From: Roseinatronobacter sp. S2
GTDB lineage: Bacteria; Pseudomonadota; Alphaproteobacteria; Rhodobacterales; Rhodobacteraceae
Assembly (NCBI RefSeq): GCF_029581395.1
Contig: NZ_CP121113.1
Coordinates: 924,501 to 988,500, forward strand
Reading direction: 5' to 3'
DNA length: 64,000 nt
Shown piece after piece: positions 1 to 11,900 of this stretch; the stretch's first letter is position 1, and each line of letters starts with the position of its first letter. Position numbers and translations under genes: made by a program. The notes beneath the pieces are model-generated. The model had not been told where the DNA came from. It saw only the letters and a list, made by a program, of their open reading frames with translations, and searched no databases.

Positions 1-400
1 GCAGGTCGCGCAGGTTGCCGCAACGGGGGCGCGGCTGGTTGTGTCGCCCGATTGCAATGTCGATGTGATTTCAGCCACCCGCCTTGCAGGGATGGACAGC
101 TATCCCGGTGTGTTGACCCCGACAGAAGCTTTTGCTGCCATTCGTGCGGGTGCGACAGGGCTGAAGCTGTTTCCCGCCAGTCTGGTTGGCCCACAGGGAC
201 TGCATGCCATGCGCGCTGTGCTGGGGGATGTGCCCGTCTATGCCGTGGGGGGCGTCGGGCCTGCGAATTTCAGGGACTGGCTGGCGGCAGGGGCCACAGG
301 GTTCGGCCTTGGGACCGCACTTTACACGCCCGGCATGACGGCCACACAGGTCGGCGCGCGCGCGCGCGATATCGTCACGGCATGGAAGGACGCCCAATGA
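1..400 (+). CDS. dgoA: 2-dehydro-3-deoxy-6-phosphogalactonate aldolase, C-terminal part
   Basis: The gene enters from outside the window; the open frame runs from base 2 to a TGA at 398-400. It is a KDPGal aldolase of the KDPG/KHG class I aldolase family, splitting 2-keto-3-deoxy-6-phosphogalactonate into pyruvate and glyceraldehyde-3-phosphate (De Ley-Doudoroff galactose pathway). Visible family features are the VVSPDCN strand, the GLKLFPAS segment that carries the Schiff-base lysine, and the late VYAVGGVGPANF phosphate-binding loop. It overlaps the following lactonase by ATGA. The alternative KDPG aldolase (eda) is less likely because the neighbours are a sugar lactonase and a beta-galactosidase. 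Confidence 0.85.
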   Translation, partial: QVAQVAATGARLVVSPDCNVDVISATRLAGMDSYPGVLTPTEAFAAIRAGATGLKLFPASLVGPQGLHAMRAVLGDVPVYAVGGVGPANFRDWLAAGATGFGLGTALYTPGMTATQVGARARDIVTAWKDAQ

Positions 401-1233
401 CCCCGATCAACGACATTCGCTGCACCTTGGGCGAAGGGCCGCTTTGGCACCCCGAACGCGCGGAATTCTTCTGGTTTGATATTCTCGGGGGCAAGCTGCA
501 CAGCCTGAACCGATCATGGACATTTGACGAATATGTCTCCGCCGCTGGCTGGGTGGATCGCAATACGCTGCTGGTTGCCTCTGAAACGCGGCTGTTCGTG
601 TTTGATCTGGAAACGGGCGGACAGCGCGACCTGTGCCCGCTAGAGGCCGACAACAGGATAACACGGTCAAATGACGGGCGCGCGGACCCCCAAGGCGGTT
701 TCTGGATCGGCACCATGGGCAAACACGCGGAACACGGGGCGGGCGCGATCTGGCGTTGGTATCGGGGTGAATTGCGCAAGCTGTTCGGGGATATCAGCAT
801 TCCAAATGCAATCTGCTTTGCGCCGGACGGGCGGTCTGCGTGTTTTACCGATACGCCCACACGCCGGATCATGCGGGTGGGGCTGGACGCGCAGGGCTGG
901 CCTGCGGGCACGCCCGAATGCTGGCTGGATCTGAACGCGGACGGGTATAACCCCGATGGGGCCGTATTTGATGCAGCGGGAAATTTCTGGCTGGCGCAAT
1001 GGGGGGCAGGGCGTGTTGCATGCTACGGGCCGGATGGCGCGTTCCTGCGGGCAGTGTCGTTTCCTGCGTCGCACACATCCTGCCCTGCATTTGGCGGGCC
1101 TGATCTGACAGACCTGTATTGCACAACCGCCCGCGAAGGACATGCCACCCCCGCGCCATTGGACGGGGCCACGTTTTGTGTGCCGGATGTGGGCAAGGGC
1201 CTGCAAGAACATCGTGTGGTGCTGGACGCATGA
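397..1233 (+). CDS. SMP-30/gluconolactonase/LRE-like sugar lactonase
   Basis: Predicted 278-residue six-bladed beta-propeller lactonase, probably hydrolysing an aldonolactone such as galactono- or arabinono-lactone. Family marks are the N-terminal CTLGEGPLWHP with the metal-binding Glu, the central NDGRADPQGGFWIGTM, the IPNAICFAPDG blade and the YNPDGAVFDAAGNFWLAQW blade with its Asp ligand. The start ATG at 397 overlaps the dgoA stop as ATGA, giving the family's normal N-terminus; a longer frame reaching back to 52 would overlap dgoA and add a non-family extension. The end overlaps the next start by 4 bases. The substrate is inferred from context only. Confidence 0.87.
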   Translation: MTPINDIRCTLGEGPLWHPERAEFFWFDILGGKLHSLNRSWTFDEYVSAAGWVDRNTLLVASETRLFVFDLETGGQRDLCPLEADNRITRSNDGRADPQGGFWIGTMGKHAEHGAGAIWRWYRGELRKLFGDISIPNAICFAPDGRSACFTDTPTRRIMRVGLDAQGWPAGTPECWLDLNADGYNPDGAVFDAAGNFWLAQWGAGRVACYGPDGAFLRAVSFPASHTSCPAFGGPDLTDLYCTTAREGHATPAPLDGATFCVPDVGKGLQEHRVVLDA

Positions 1234-3128
1234 TGAAACGCGGCCTTGGCGTTTGCTATTACCCCGAACACTGGCGTGAGGATATCTGGCCTGATGACGC
1301 GCGCCGTATGGCGGCGGCCGGTCTGACATGGGTGCGCATTGGCGAATTCGCATGGTCAAGGCTGGAGCCGGAACCCGGCGTGCTGGAATTTGACTGGCTG
1401 GACCGCGCTATCGACATTCTGGGGCAGGCCGGTCTGAAGGTGGTTCTGGGCACGCCCACGGCCACGCCACCCCGCTGGATGCTGGCGCGCCATCCCGATA
1501 TGCTGGCGGTGGATGCCCACGGCCGCCCGCGCAACTTCGGGTCGCGGCGCCATTATTGTTTCAACCATCAGGGGTATCTGGGGGAATGCAAACGCATCGT
1601 CACGGCGCTGGCCGAACGCTATGGCAAGAACCCCCATGTTGCTGCATGGCAGACCGATAATGAATATGGCTGCCACGATACAACCCTAAGCTATTCTGGC
1701 GCGGCAAAAGCGGCGTTTCGGGACTGGCTGGGGCAGAAATACCAAAGCCCGCAGGCATTGAACCAAGCATGGGGCAATATCTTCTGGTCGATGGACTACG
1801 CCAGTTTCGATGAAATTGATCTGCCCAATCTGACGGTGACGGAACCCAACCCCGCACATGTCATGGATTTCCGGCGCTTTAGCAGTGATCAGGTGGTGGC
1901 GTTCAACCGCGCGCAAACCGATATTCTGCGCCGCCACAGCGCGGCCCCCATTGCGCATAACTACATGGGCCGCGTGACCGAATTTGACCATTTCGCTGTT
2001 GGCGCTGATCTGGATATTGCCAGTTGGGACAGCTACCCCATAGGCTTTCTGTCCGACAGGCTGGAAGCCACGCCCGCGCATAAGGCCGCGTTCCTGCGTC
2101 AGGGTGATCCTGATTTTCAGGCGTTTCACCATGATCTGTATCGCGCCGTTGGCCGTGGCCGCTGGTGGGTGATGGAGCAACAACCCGGTCCGGTAAACTG
2201 GGCACCCTACAACCCCGCGCCCCTGCCCGGCATGGTGCGCCTGTGGACATGGGAAGCATTTGCCCATGGGGCAGAGGCCGTGTGTTATTTCCGCTGGCGT
2301 CAGGCCCCGTTTGCGCAAGAACAGATGCATGCCGGTCTGTTGCGTCCTGACAGCGCCCCCGCACCGGGGCTGGCGGAGGCTGCGCAGGTCGCACAGGAAC
2401 TGCGCGATATGCCAGATGCGGCGTGCGGCAAGGGCGATGTGGCGCTGATCTTTGACTATGCCAGTGCTTGGGCGTGGGATATCCAACCCCAAGGCGCGGA
2501 TTTCGATTATTTCAGGCTGGTTTTCGCATGGTATCGCGCGCTGCGGCGCTTGGGGTTGAATGTCGATATTCTGCCTGCCGATGCAGATGATCTGTCAGAC
2601 TGGAAGCTGGTTCTGGCGCCGGGGCTATTCACCCTGTCCGACACGTTGCGCGCGGCCCTGCCAAATTGTGGCGGCACGGTCGTGTTCGGCCCGCGCGCAA
2701 ATGCCAAGACGGCGAATTTCGCCATTCCCGTGCCGCTGCCGCCTGCGTTGCCGGGGCTGGATATGCGTGTTGCGCGCGTTGAAAGCCTGCCGCCGGGGGC
2801 CGGAATTGCGCTGGAAGGTGGCGGGACATTCATTCATTGGGCCGAGGAGGTAGAGGGTGCAGCCACCGTTGCCTTGCGCCGCGCCGACGGGATGGCGGCC
2901 TTGGTGGGCACTGGCCCCCTGCGCTATCTGGCCGGTTGGCCCGATGATGATACCTTGCGCGCCATCCTGCGCCATTTATGCGCAGGGCAAGGAATTGAAA
3001 CGCTGGATCTGCCGGATGCACTGCGCACGCGGCAGGCAGGCGCGCAGCGCTTCTGGTTCAATCACGGCACAACGCCGCTGTCGTGGAATGGCCGCACCAT
3101 ACCGCCCGCGGGCGTGATATGGGAATGA
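1230..3128 (+). CDS. Beta-galactosidase, glycoside hydrolase family 42
   Basis: A 632-residue GH42 enzyme that hydrolyses terminal beta-D-galactosides. The N-terminus GVCYYPEHW and GLTWVRIGEFAWSRLEP is typical of the TIM barrel. The acid/base Glu is in WQTDNEYG (about residue 145) and the nucleophile in WVMEQQPGPVNW (about residue 316). A trimerisation domain and a C-terminal beta domain follow to normal length. ATG 1230 (or the adjacent ATG 1233) overlaps the lactonase stop. No signal peptide is seen, so it is cytoplasmic and needs an importer outside the window. It ends directly against the convergent uvrB stop. Confidence 0.93.
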   Translation: MMKRGLGVCYYPEHWREDIWPDDARRMAAAGLTWVRIGEFAWSRLEPEPGVLEFDWLDRAIDILGQAGLKVVLGTPTATPPRWMLARHPDMLAVDAHGRPRNFGSRRHYCFNHQGYLGECKRIVTALAERYGKNPHVAAWQTDNEYGCHDTTLSYSGAAKAAFRDWLGQKYQSPQALNQAWGNIFWSMDYASFDEIDLPNLTVTEPNPAHVMDFRRFSSDQVVAFNRAQTDILRRHSAAPIAHNYMGRVTEFDHFAVGADLDIASWDSYPIGFLSDRLEATPAHKAAFLRQGDPDFQAFHHDLYRAVGRGRWWVMEQQPGPVNWAPYNPAPLPGMVRLWTWEAFAHGAEAVCYFRWRQAPFAQEQMHAGLLRPDSAPAPGLAEAAQVAQELRDMPDAACGKGDVALIFDYASAWAWDIQPQGADFDYFRLVFAWYRALRRLGLNVDILPADADDLSDWKLVLAPGLFTLSDTLRAALPNCGGTVVFGPRANAKTANFAIPVPLPPALPGLDMRVARVESLPPGAGIALEGGGTFIHWAEEVEGAATVALRRADGMAALVGTGPLRYLAGWPDDDTLRAILRHLCAGQGIETLDLPDALRTRQAGAQRFWFNHGTTPLSWNGRTIPPAGVIWE

Positions 3129-5309
<2,181 letters not shown>

Positions 5310-5427
5310 GGGACCATATGTTTCCTGTCTGTCCCATACTTGGCCTTTTGGCCCCGTCATTCAAGACGCATTCGCGCCCTTATGGCCAATAGACCGCAAG
5401 CGTGGGCCTGCTATAGTCCGTGCCAAG

Positions 5428-7239
5428 ATGAAAACCCTTATCCAGCAGCATTCCACAGCCCTGCGCCTTGCCCTGATTCTGGGGCTGTTGATGCTGGCTT
5501 TCGCAGTGAGCACGGATTTCCAGCGCATTGCCGCCGGTGTGGCCGTGTTTTTGCTGGGCATGATGATGCTGGAGGACGGGTTCAAGGCATTGGCCGGCAG
5601 TGTGCTGGAACGGCTGCTGGCGCGCGCGACGGGCACATTGCCCCGCGCCATGGGGTTTGGCGTCGCGGCCACGGCCATTACGCAATCCAGTTCGCTTGTG
5701 TCGGTGATTTCAATTTCCTTCCTAAGCGCGGGGCTGATTACGCTACAGGCTGGAATTGGCATCATATTCGGGGCAAATCTGGGAACAACGACAGGGGCGT
5801 GGCTGATTGCGGGGGTGGGGGTCAAGGTTGATATTGCGGCCTATGCGCTGCCCTTGCTGGCCCTTGGGACCGTGCTGATGTTCCAGCGCAATCCCCGCAG
5901 TCACGGGGCAGGGCAGGTGCTGACGGGCATCGGGCTGTTGTTTCTGGGCATTGCCTTTATCAAGGACGGGTTCGACGCGTTCAGCGCCGGTTTTGACCTG
6001 ACGCGCCTTGCGCTGGCGGGTGTTGTCGGGCTGGCGGTCTATACTGGCCTTGGGGCCTTGGCCACGGTTGTCATGCAGTCCAGCCATGCCACCATGCTGC
6101 TTGTCATCACGGCGCTGGCCACCGGGCAGATCGGCTACGATAACGCGCTGGCCGTGGCCATTGGCGCAAATATCGGCACCACAGTCACGGCCCTGATTGG
6201 CGCAGGGTCGGCCAATTTTCAGGGCAAGCGGCTGGCACTGGCGCATTTGATATTCAACACCATGACGGCCTTTGTCGCGCTGGTGCTGATTGTGCCGTTG
6301 CGGTTCGCGGTGGATGGCATCAGCGATGCGCTGGGCATTGGCGCAGATGATTTTGCCCTGCGTCTGGCGGTATTTCACACGCTGTTCAATGTTCTGGGGA
6401 TCGGGCTGATGATTCCCCTGATCCCACGGCTGATAAAGCTGTTGGAACGCCGTATTGCCACCCCGTCGCCCAGCATCAGCCGCCCGCATTTCATTGCTGC
6501 GCAGCTGGGGGATTTTCCCGCGCCGATTGTGGCGGCCCTGCAAAATGAACTATGGCACCTGTATCGCAATGCCGCCGCGCTGATCTGCGAAGGGCTGAAC
6601 ATGCGGCTGGACGATCTGCGCGCGTCGCGCGATGTGGCTACCACAGTGTCGCGCAGCCGCGAGGTGATAGGCGTCGATTTCGACAGCAGGTATCACGACA
6701 AGGTCAAATCGCTGCATGCGGCCATTCTGGATTTCACGGCCAGCAAGGGCAGTCTGGCCCTGCCCAAGGATGCGCAGGCACGTTTGCAGGAATTGCGCGA
6801 CGGGGCGAATGCGCTGGTGCGCGCGGTCAAGGCCGCCAAGCATATGCGCGCGAATGTGCAGCGGTTCACGCAGGGCGAACATGGTGCAATCACCAGTCTT
6901 TATGACGGGCTGCGCAGTGAAATCGGGGAATTGTTCGCGGAAATCGCGCAGTTGGAAGCCCTGCCTGACGATCAGCGCAGTGTGCTGACGCTGCTGGAAG
7001 ATCGCGCGGTTCTGGCCCAGACCTACGCCACCCATGCACAGCGCGCCGAACGGTTGTTGCAGGCCCGCCAGATTTCGGCAGGCAATGCGGCTTCGTTCCT
7101 GAATGACGCGCGCTACACAGAGGAATTGCTGTTGTCCATTCTGGAGGCGGCGCAGGCTTATTTCCGCGAACCCGACAGCGCCCTTGCCGAGATAGAGCGC
7201 ATTCTGGAAAATCCCGAAGACAAGGCAGGAATGTCATGA
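5428..7239 (+). CDS. Na/Pi cotransporter family protein with C-terminal PhoU-like domain
   Basis: 603 residues. Residues 1-310 form a hydrophobic NptA/PNaS-type transporter with the two inverted Na_Pi_cotrans repeats. Characteristic QSSS-type motifs occur twice (AITQSSSLVSVISISF and TVVMQSSHATMLLVITAL), each followed by a GAN.GTT motif (FGANLGTTTG, IGANIGTTVT). The C-terminal 230 residues are an alpha-helical PhoU-like regulatory domain. It likely imports or exports phosphate with sodium across the inner membrane. ATG 5428 (MKTLIQQHS) sits just before the first membrane helix; the longer frame from 5188 overlaps uvrB antisense and lacks family similarity. Confidence 0.88.
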   Translation: MKTLIQQHSTALRLALILGLLMLAFAVSTDFQRIAAGVAVFLLGMMMLEDGFKALAGSVLERLLARATGTLPRAMGFGVAATAITQSSSLVSVISISFLSAGLITLQAGIGIIFGANLGTTTGAWLIAGVGVKVDIAAYALPLLALGTVLMFQRNPRSHGAGQVLTGIGLLFLGIAFIKDGFDAFSAGFDLTRLALAGVVGLAVYTGLGALATVVMQSSHATMLLVITALATGQIGYDNALAVAIGANIGTTVTALIGAGSANFQGKRLALAHLIFNTMTAFVALVLIVPLRFAVDGISDALGIGADDFALRLAVFHTLFNVLGIGLMIPLIPRLIKLLERRIATPSPSISRPHFIAAQLGDFPAPIVAALQNELWHLYRNAAALICEGLNMRLDDLRASRDVATTVSRSREVIGVDFDSRYHDKVKSLHAAILDFTASKGSLALPKDAQARLQELRDGANALVRAVKAAKHMRANVQRFTQGEHGAITSLYDGLRSEIGELFAEIAQLEALPDDQRSVLTLLEDRAVLAQTYATHAQRAERLLQARQISAGNAASFLNDARYTEELLLSILEAAQAYFREPDSALAEIERILENPEDKAGMS

Positions 7240-7296
7240 AACAATCGCGATTGTGGTGTAATGTGTCCCTGCTACCGCTGCGTGAAAAGGTGCCCT

Positions 7297-7575
7297 ATGT
7301 CCACGGATGATCTGGTCAAGAAACTGGGTGCGGTCTTTTCCCATTTCGGCAAGGGCAAGGACCAGAAAATCAAGCCCGCCGATGTGCAAAAGATCATTGC
7401 CAAATTGCGCATGCGCCGCGACGAATTGCAAAAGGAAGCGAACGCCGCCACCGGCACGCAGAAAGCCGCGCGCCTGAACCAGAAGCTGGCCAGTGCAGAA
7501 CAGTTGCTGGCCCGTGCTGAATGGCTTCTGGCGGAAATCCAGCCGGATGCGACCAATCCCCCCGCAGTGGATTGA
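7297..7575 (+). CDS. Conserved small hypothetical protein
   Basis: 92 residues, charged and almost entirely alpha-helical by eye (FSHFGKGKDQKIKPADVQKII... then a Lys/Glu/Gln-rich stretch with heptad-like leucines). It suggests a short coiled coil. There is no signal peptide or membrane segment. ATG 7297 is preceded by AAAAGGTG. It lies 57 bases after the Na/Pi transporter and 54 bases before argE, so it could be cotranscribed. I do not recognise a characterised family. Confidence 0.6.
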   Translation: MSTDDLVKKLGAVFSHFGKGKDQKIKPADVQKIIAKLRMRRDELQKEANAATGTQKAARLNQKLASAEQLLARAEWLLAEIQPDATNPPAVD

Positions 7576-7629
7576 CCGCCCGACCCTTGCCCGATAGCCA
7601 TGTATCTGGCAGGCAGTAGGGCGCGCGAT

Positions 7630-8811
7630 ATGATCAAGGCGGAAACGACAGACCGGTTGACCCGTTGCAAGGAAATTCTGGCCGATCTGGTGGCGTTCCC
7701 GTCTGTTTCGGCGGATGGCAACCGCGCAGTGACCGACTATCTGGCGCGGCTTTTGCAAGCGGCGGGCGCGAGGGTCGAGATCATGCCGGATGCGACAGGC
7801 TTGCAGGCCAATCTTTTTGCCACCATCGGCCCCGATGCGGATGACGGTGTTATCCTGTCCGGTCATACGGATGTGGTGCCTGTCGTTGACCAGCCATGGA
7901 CATTTGATCCGTTTACCATGACCGAAGCGGACGGGCGGCTATACGGGCGCGGCACCTGCGACATGAAAGGATTTGTTGCAGCTTGCGCCACGATGGCCGG
8001 TGAATTCGCGCAGCGCGATCTGAAGCGCCCTGTGCATTTTGCCTTCACCCATGACGAAGAAACAGGCTGTTTTGGTGCGCAGCGCCTGACTGCGCAATTG
8101 CAGGCCCGCGGGTTTCGTGCGCAAGCCGCCATCATCGGCGAGCCATCCTTGATGCAGGTCATCGACGGGCATAAGGGGTGTTATGAATACACCACCCATG
8201 TCATCGGTCTTGAAGGGCACGGATCAAGCCCTGATCTGGGCGTGAATGCGGTGGAATATGCCGCACATCTTGCCCTGAAACTGGCCTGTTTGCGTGAAGA
8301 TCTGAAGGCGCGCGCCCCTGCGGGTTGCCCGTTCGACCCACCGCACAGCACCCTGAACATTGGGGCATTGCGCGGCGGGCAGGTGCACAACATCATTGCG
8401 GGAACCGCGCGCATTGACTGGGAAATGCGGCCCATCGACCCCGATGATGCCTATTTCGTCAAGGCGGAATTGGCGGAATTCGCAGACGGGTTGCGCAGCC
8501 GGATGCAGGCAGTGCACCCCGATGCGGATATCAGAACCGACATTGTCGCCGAGGTTGTGGCCCTGATACCCGAAACCATAAACCCCGCCCGCACGCTGGC
8601 AATGGCGCTGACCGGTGCGAATGGCGCAGGGCTGGTGCCCTTTGGCACCGAAGCGGGCCTGTTTCAGACCATCGGTATTGCATCGGTGATTTGCGGGCCG
8701 GGGTCGATTGCGCAGGCGCATAAGCCCGACGAATATATCGAGATTGCACAACTTGGCCGCTGTCTGGACATGCTGCACAGGTTGGGCGAATCCCTCGAAC
8801 ACACCCGGTAG
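7630..8811 (+). CDS. argE: Acetylornithine deacetylase (M20 family)
   Basis: 393-residue M20A zinc hydrolase removing the acetyl group from N-acetylornithine in arginine synthesis. Metal and catalytic motifs are visible: LSGHTDVVPVVDQPWTFDPF (His and Asp), GRGTCDMKGF (bridging Asp) and THDEETGCFGAQ (catalytic Glu with adjacent metal Glu). The dimerisation domain contains IGLEGHGSSPDLGVNAVEYAA, and the last metal His is near AQAHKPDEYI. ATG 7630 (MIKAETTDRL) is the likely start; ATG 7600 would add 10 residues. Close M20 relatives such as succinyl-diaminopimelate desuccinylase cannot be excluded by eye, but the overall pattern is ArgE. Confidence 0.88.
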   Translation: MIKAETTDRLTRCKEILADLVAFPSVSADGNRAVTDYLARLLQAAGARVEIMPDATGLQANLFATIGPDADDGVILSGHTDVVPVVDQPWTFDPFTMTEADGRLYGRGTCDMKGFVAACATMAGEFAQRDLKRPVHFAFTHDEETGCFGAQRLTAQLQARGFRAQAAIIGEPSLMQVIDGHKGCYEYTTHVIGLEGHGSSPDLGVNAVEYAAHLALKLACLREDLKARAPAGCPFDPPHSTLNIGALRGGQVHNIIAGTARIDWEMRPIDPDDAYFVKAELAEFADGLRSRMQAVHPDADIRTDIVAEVVALIPETINPARTLAMALTGANGAGLVPFGTEAGLFQTIGIASVICGPGSIAQAHKPDEYIEIAQLGRCLDMLHRLGESLEHTR

Positions 8812-8948
8812 AATTAAGACCTATTTTCGTCTGAAACCGCAAAAACAGTCAATCAACGAAGGTCTGTTAACCCATTGGTGGGGGAATTCGTTAATATTGG
8901 GTCGCAAGCTTCAATTGACTGAACGCGTTTGGACAGCAACACTCGGTT

Positions 8949-11900
8949 ATGACTGACGAACACAGAATGCGAGCATTTACTGGTAAGCCCGCCAAGGCGC
9001 GCAGTTTGGAACGGCTGGCGATTGACCTGTTGAATCGGCTTGCGCGGGTCAGCACATCGCAGGCGGACACGGCGACAAATGCAGTTCTTGCCGAATTGGG
9101 GGGCGCGGCCGGACTGGACAGAACCTACCTGTTCTGGATGCGTGACGGGGCGTTCTGGACGTGCACCCATGAATGGGTCGCGCCCGGTATCGTGCCAATG
9201 AAGGACGAACTGCAATATGTGCCGCATGAAATTATTGCGCAATGGTATGACTGTTTTCTGAAAGACGAGTCGGTCTATGTCGCCCGCGTCGACGATCTGC
9301 CCGATGACCGTGCCGGTGAACGCGAAACCTTGCAGATGCAGGGTGTCGTTTCGCTATTGGTGGTTCCGGTCGTCGAAAACGGTTTGCCGGTGGCGTTCGT
9401 TGGGTATGACGCGGTGAACGGCCCGCGTGATTTCAGCGAAGATGACATGTTCTTGCTGCGCGCGGTTGCGAACGGAATTGGCGCGCTGAACCTGCGGCTG
9501 AAGGCAGAACAGGCCTTGCGCGAAAGCCGCGACCAGTTGGCCGCCACGCTGGCTGCGATGCCGGATCTGATTATAGAGGTGGATCGCAAAGGGATCATTC
9601 GCACGGTGCATCCATCCACGGATCAGGTCGAGATTATGCCACCTGAAAAGCTCTTGGGCCGGTCACTGATTGATTCCCTTCCGCCGGATGTCGCCCAGAT
9701 TGCAGCCCAGCTGATGAAGGCTGTTGATGAAGGCAAAGTCACCGCGCCGCGCAGGTATCCACTGCCCGTCCGCGATCAGGAAAGGTGGTTCGAGGCCCGC
9801 GCGGTGCAGTGGCAGAACATGGCCGGCGGGTATGTGTTCATCATTCGTGACATAACCAGTGAACAGCACGCCGCCCGCCGCGAGGAAATTCGGACAAAGC
9901 AGCTACAGCAGATATTCGACTCCTCGCCGATCGGAATTGCGCAAAGCGATCTGTATAGCGGGCTGTTTCTGGATGCCAATCCAGCGTTCTTACGCGATTC
10001 CGGGTATGAACGTGCGCATTTCCGAAAAATGAATATGGCCCAGATCACCACGCCGGACAGTATGCAGGACGCGCTGCATCAACTTGATGTGGTTTTGAAA
10101 ACCGGCCGCTATGGCCCCATAGACCAACGGTATTTCCGTGCCGACGGGTCGGTTGCGCACATAAAACTTAGCGGGGTTCTGGCGACAGATACTGCGGAGC
10201 GCCCGGCGATCTGGCATTTTGTCGATGACCAGACCGACCGCCGCGCCCATGAGGCGGAAATTGAACAACGCAAACAGGAAGCCGAAGCCGCACGGCAACG
10301 CCTGACCGCCGCAGTTGAAGCGCTGGTGGATGGATTCGCGATTTACGACCCGGATGACAGGCTTGTGCTGTGCAATCAGACCTACAGGGATCATTTTCCG
10401 AAGTCAGGAAAGTTGCTGAAAACGGGCATGCCGTATGAAGAGATCATACGCCTGCGCCTGAAACATCGCGAATACAAGAACTTGGCCGAGAAAGACGAAG
10501 CCTGGCTTGTCCAGAGACTGGCGCAACGTCATCGCACAATATTTGAAGCTGAAGAAGAAATGTCTGACGGGCGCTGGATGCGCATTCATGAGAAGGGCAC
10601 GCCGGACGGGGGGCGGGTGACCCTGCGCCTTGATGTGACAGAACTGCGCAAGGCCCAGCAACGGCTGGAGCTGGTCATCGAAGGTGCGCGCGTGGGCACC
10701 TGGGAATGGGATCTTGAAACCCGCGTCACCCTTGTCAACAAGGTGTGGGGTGAAATGCTGGGTCGCAAATTCGACGACGCCATGCTGGGCATAGAACAAT
10801 TCAGACGACTTGTTCACCCCGATGACAGGTCTGGTGTGGACGCGGATTTCAACGCAATTCTGTCCGGGGATGCAAACCGGCTGGACAAGAAAATGCGCCT
10901 TCAGCATGCCAATGGTGATTGGATGTGGGTTCATCTGCGGGGGAATGTTGTTCGGCAGGCGTCAGACGGGCACGCGTTACAGATGTCAGGCATTGCGCTG
11001 GATGTGACTGAGCAAGTGGAACGTGAACAGGCCATTCTGTCGGCCCGCGATGCACTGGAACACGCCCTGAGTGCGCGCGATATGGCTGAAAAGCGCCTGA
11101 TCGACATTACCGAAAGCAGTTCGGACTGGTTTTGGGAACAAGATGCGGGGCAGCGTTTTACCTATGTGTCTGGCGGGTATTTACGCACAGTCGGCGAATC
11201 CCCCAGCCATATCGGCAAGACCCGCGCCGAATTGAATGCAGATAATCCCGATCCCAAAATTCAGGCGGATCTGGCCGCGCTGTCTGCCACCATGAGTGCC
11301 CAAACGCCCTTCAGCAATTTCGTCTACTGGATACGCAAGACATCTGGCGAAAAGGTATGGCTGCGCGCCAGTGGCATGCCGTTTTATGATGGCAACGGGG
11401 TTTTTCAGGGGTATCGCGGTGTTGGGTCCGATATCACGCCGCTGATTGCCGCACAGGAACAGGCCCATGCGGCAGAACAGGCGGCCCTTGCCGCAAGGGC
11501 GCAGCTTTATTCCGCGGTCGAGGCGCTTCAGGACGGGTTTGTCCTGTTTGACGCGCAAGACCGGCTTGTTCTGGCCAATTCGCGTTTTCGTGAAATCTAT
11601 TCATTGACCGCCCATGCCATGAAAGAGGGTGCGAAGTTCAAGGATCTGCTGCGCGTATCCCTTGCGGCAGGTGAAATTGCCGACGCCCTTGGATGCGAGG
11701 AAGACTGGCTGCAACAAAGGATGGCTTATGACCGCACCACGGAACGGGTTTATGAACAGCGGCTGACATGCGGGAAAATTTTGCGCATTTGTGATATGCC
11801 GACACGCGACGGGGGCCATGTAAGCCTGCATACCGACGTGACCGAACTGCACATGGCAAGAGAGTCCGCAGAAGCTGCCAACCGTGCAAAATCGACATTT

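Noticed and set aside
52..396. Extension of the lactonase frame back to position 52
   Set aside because: It would overlap nearly all of the dgoA end in another frame, and the added residues are Arg/Cys-rich and unlike lactonases. ATG 397 with ATGA coupling is better.
1686..2492. Minus-strand frame of 268 codons inside the GH42 gene, and similar ones opposite carB and thiD
   Set aside because: Shadow frames: composition follows the complementary strand, no start signals, no recognisable domains, and the sense strand has clear catalytic motifs.
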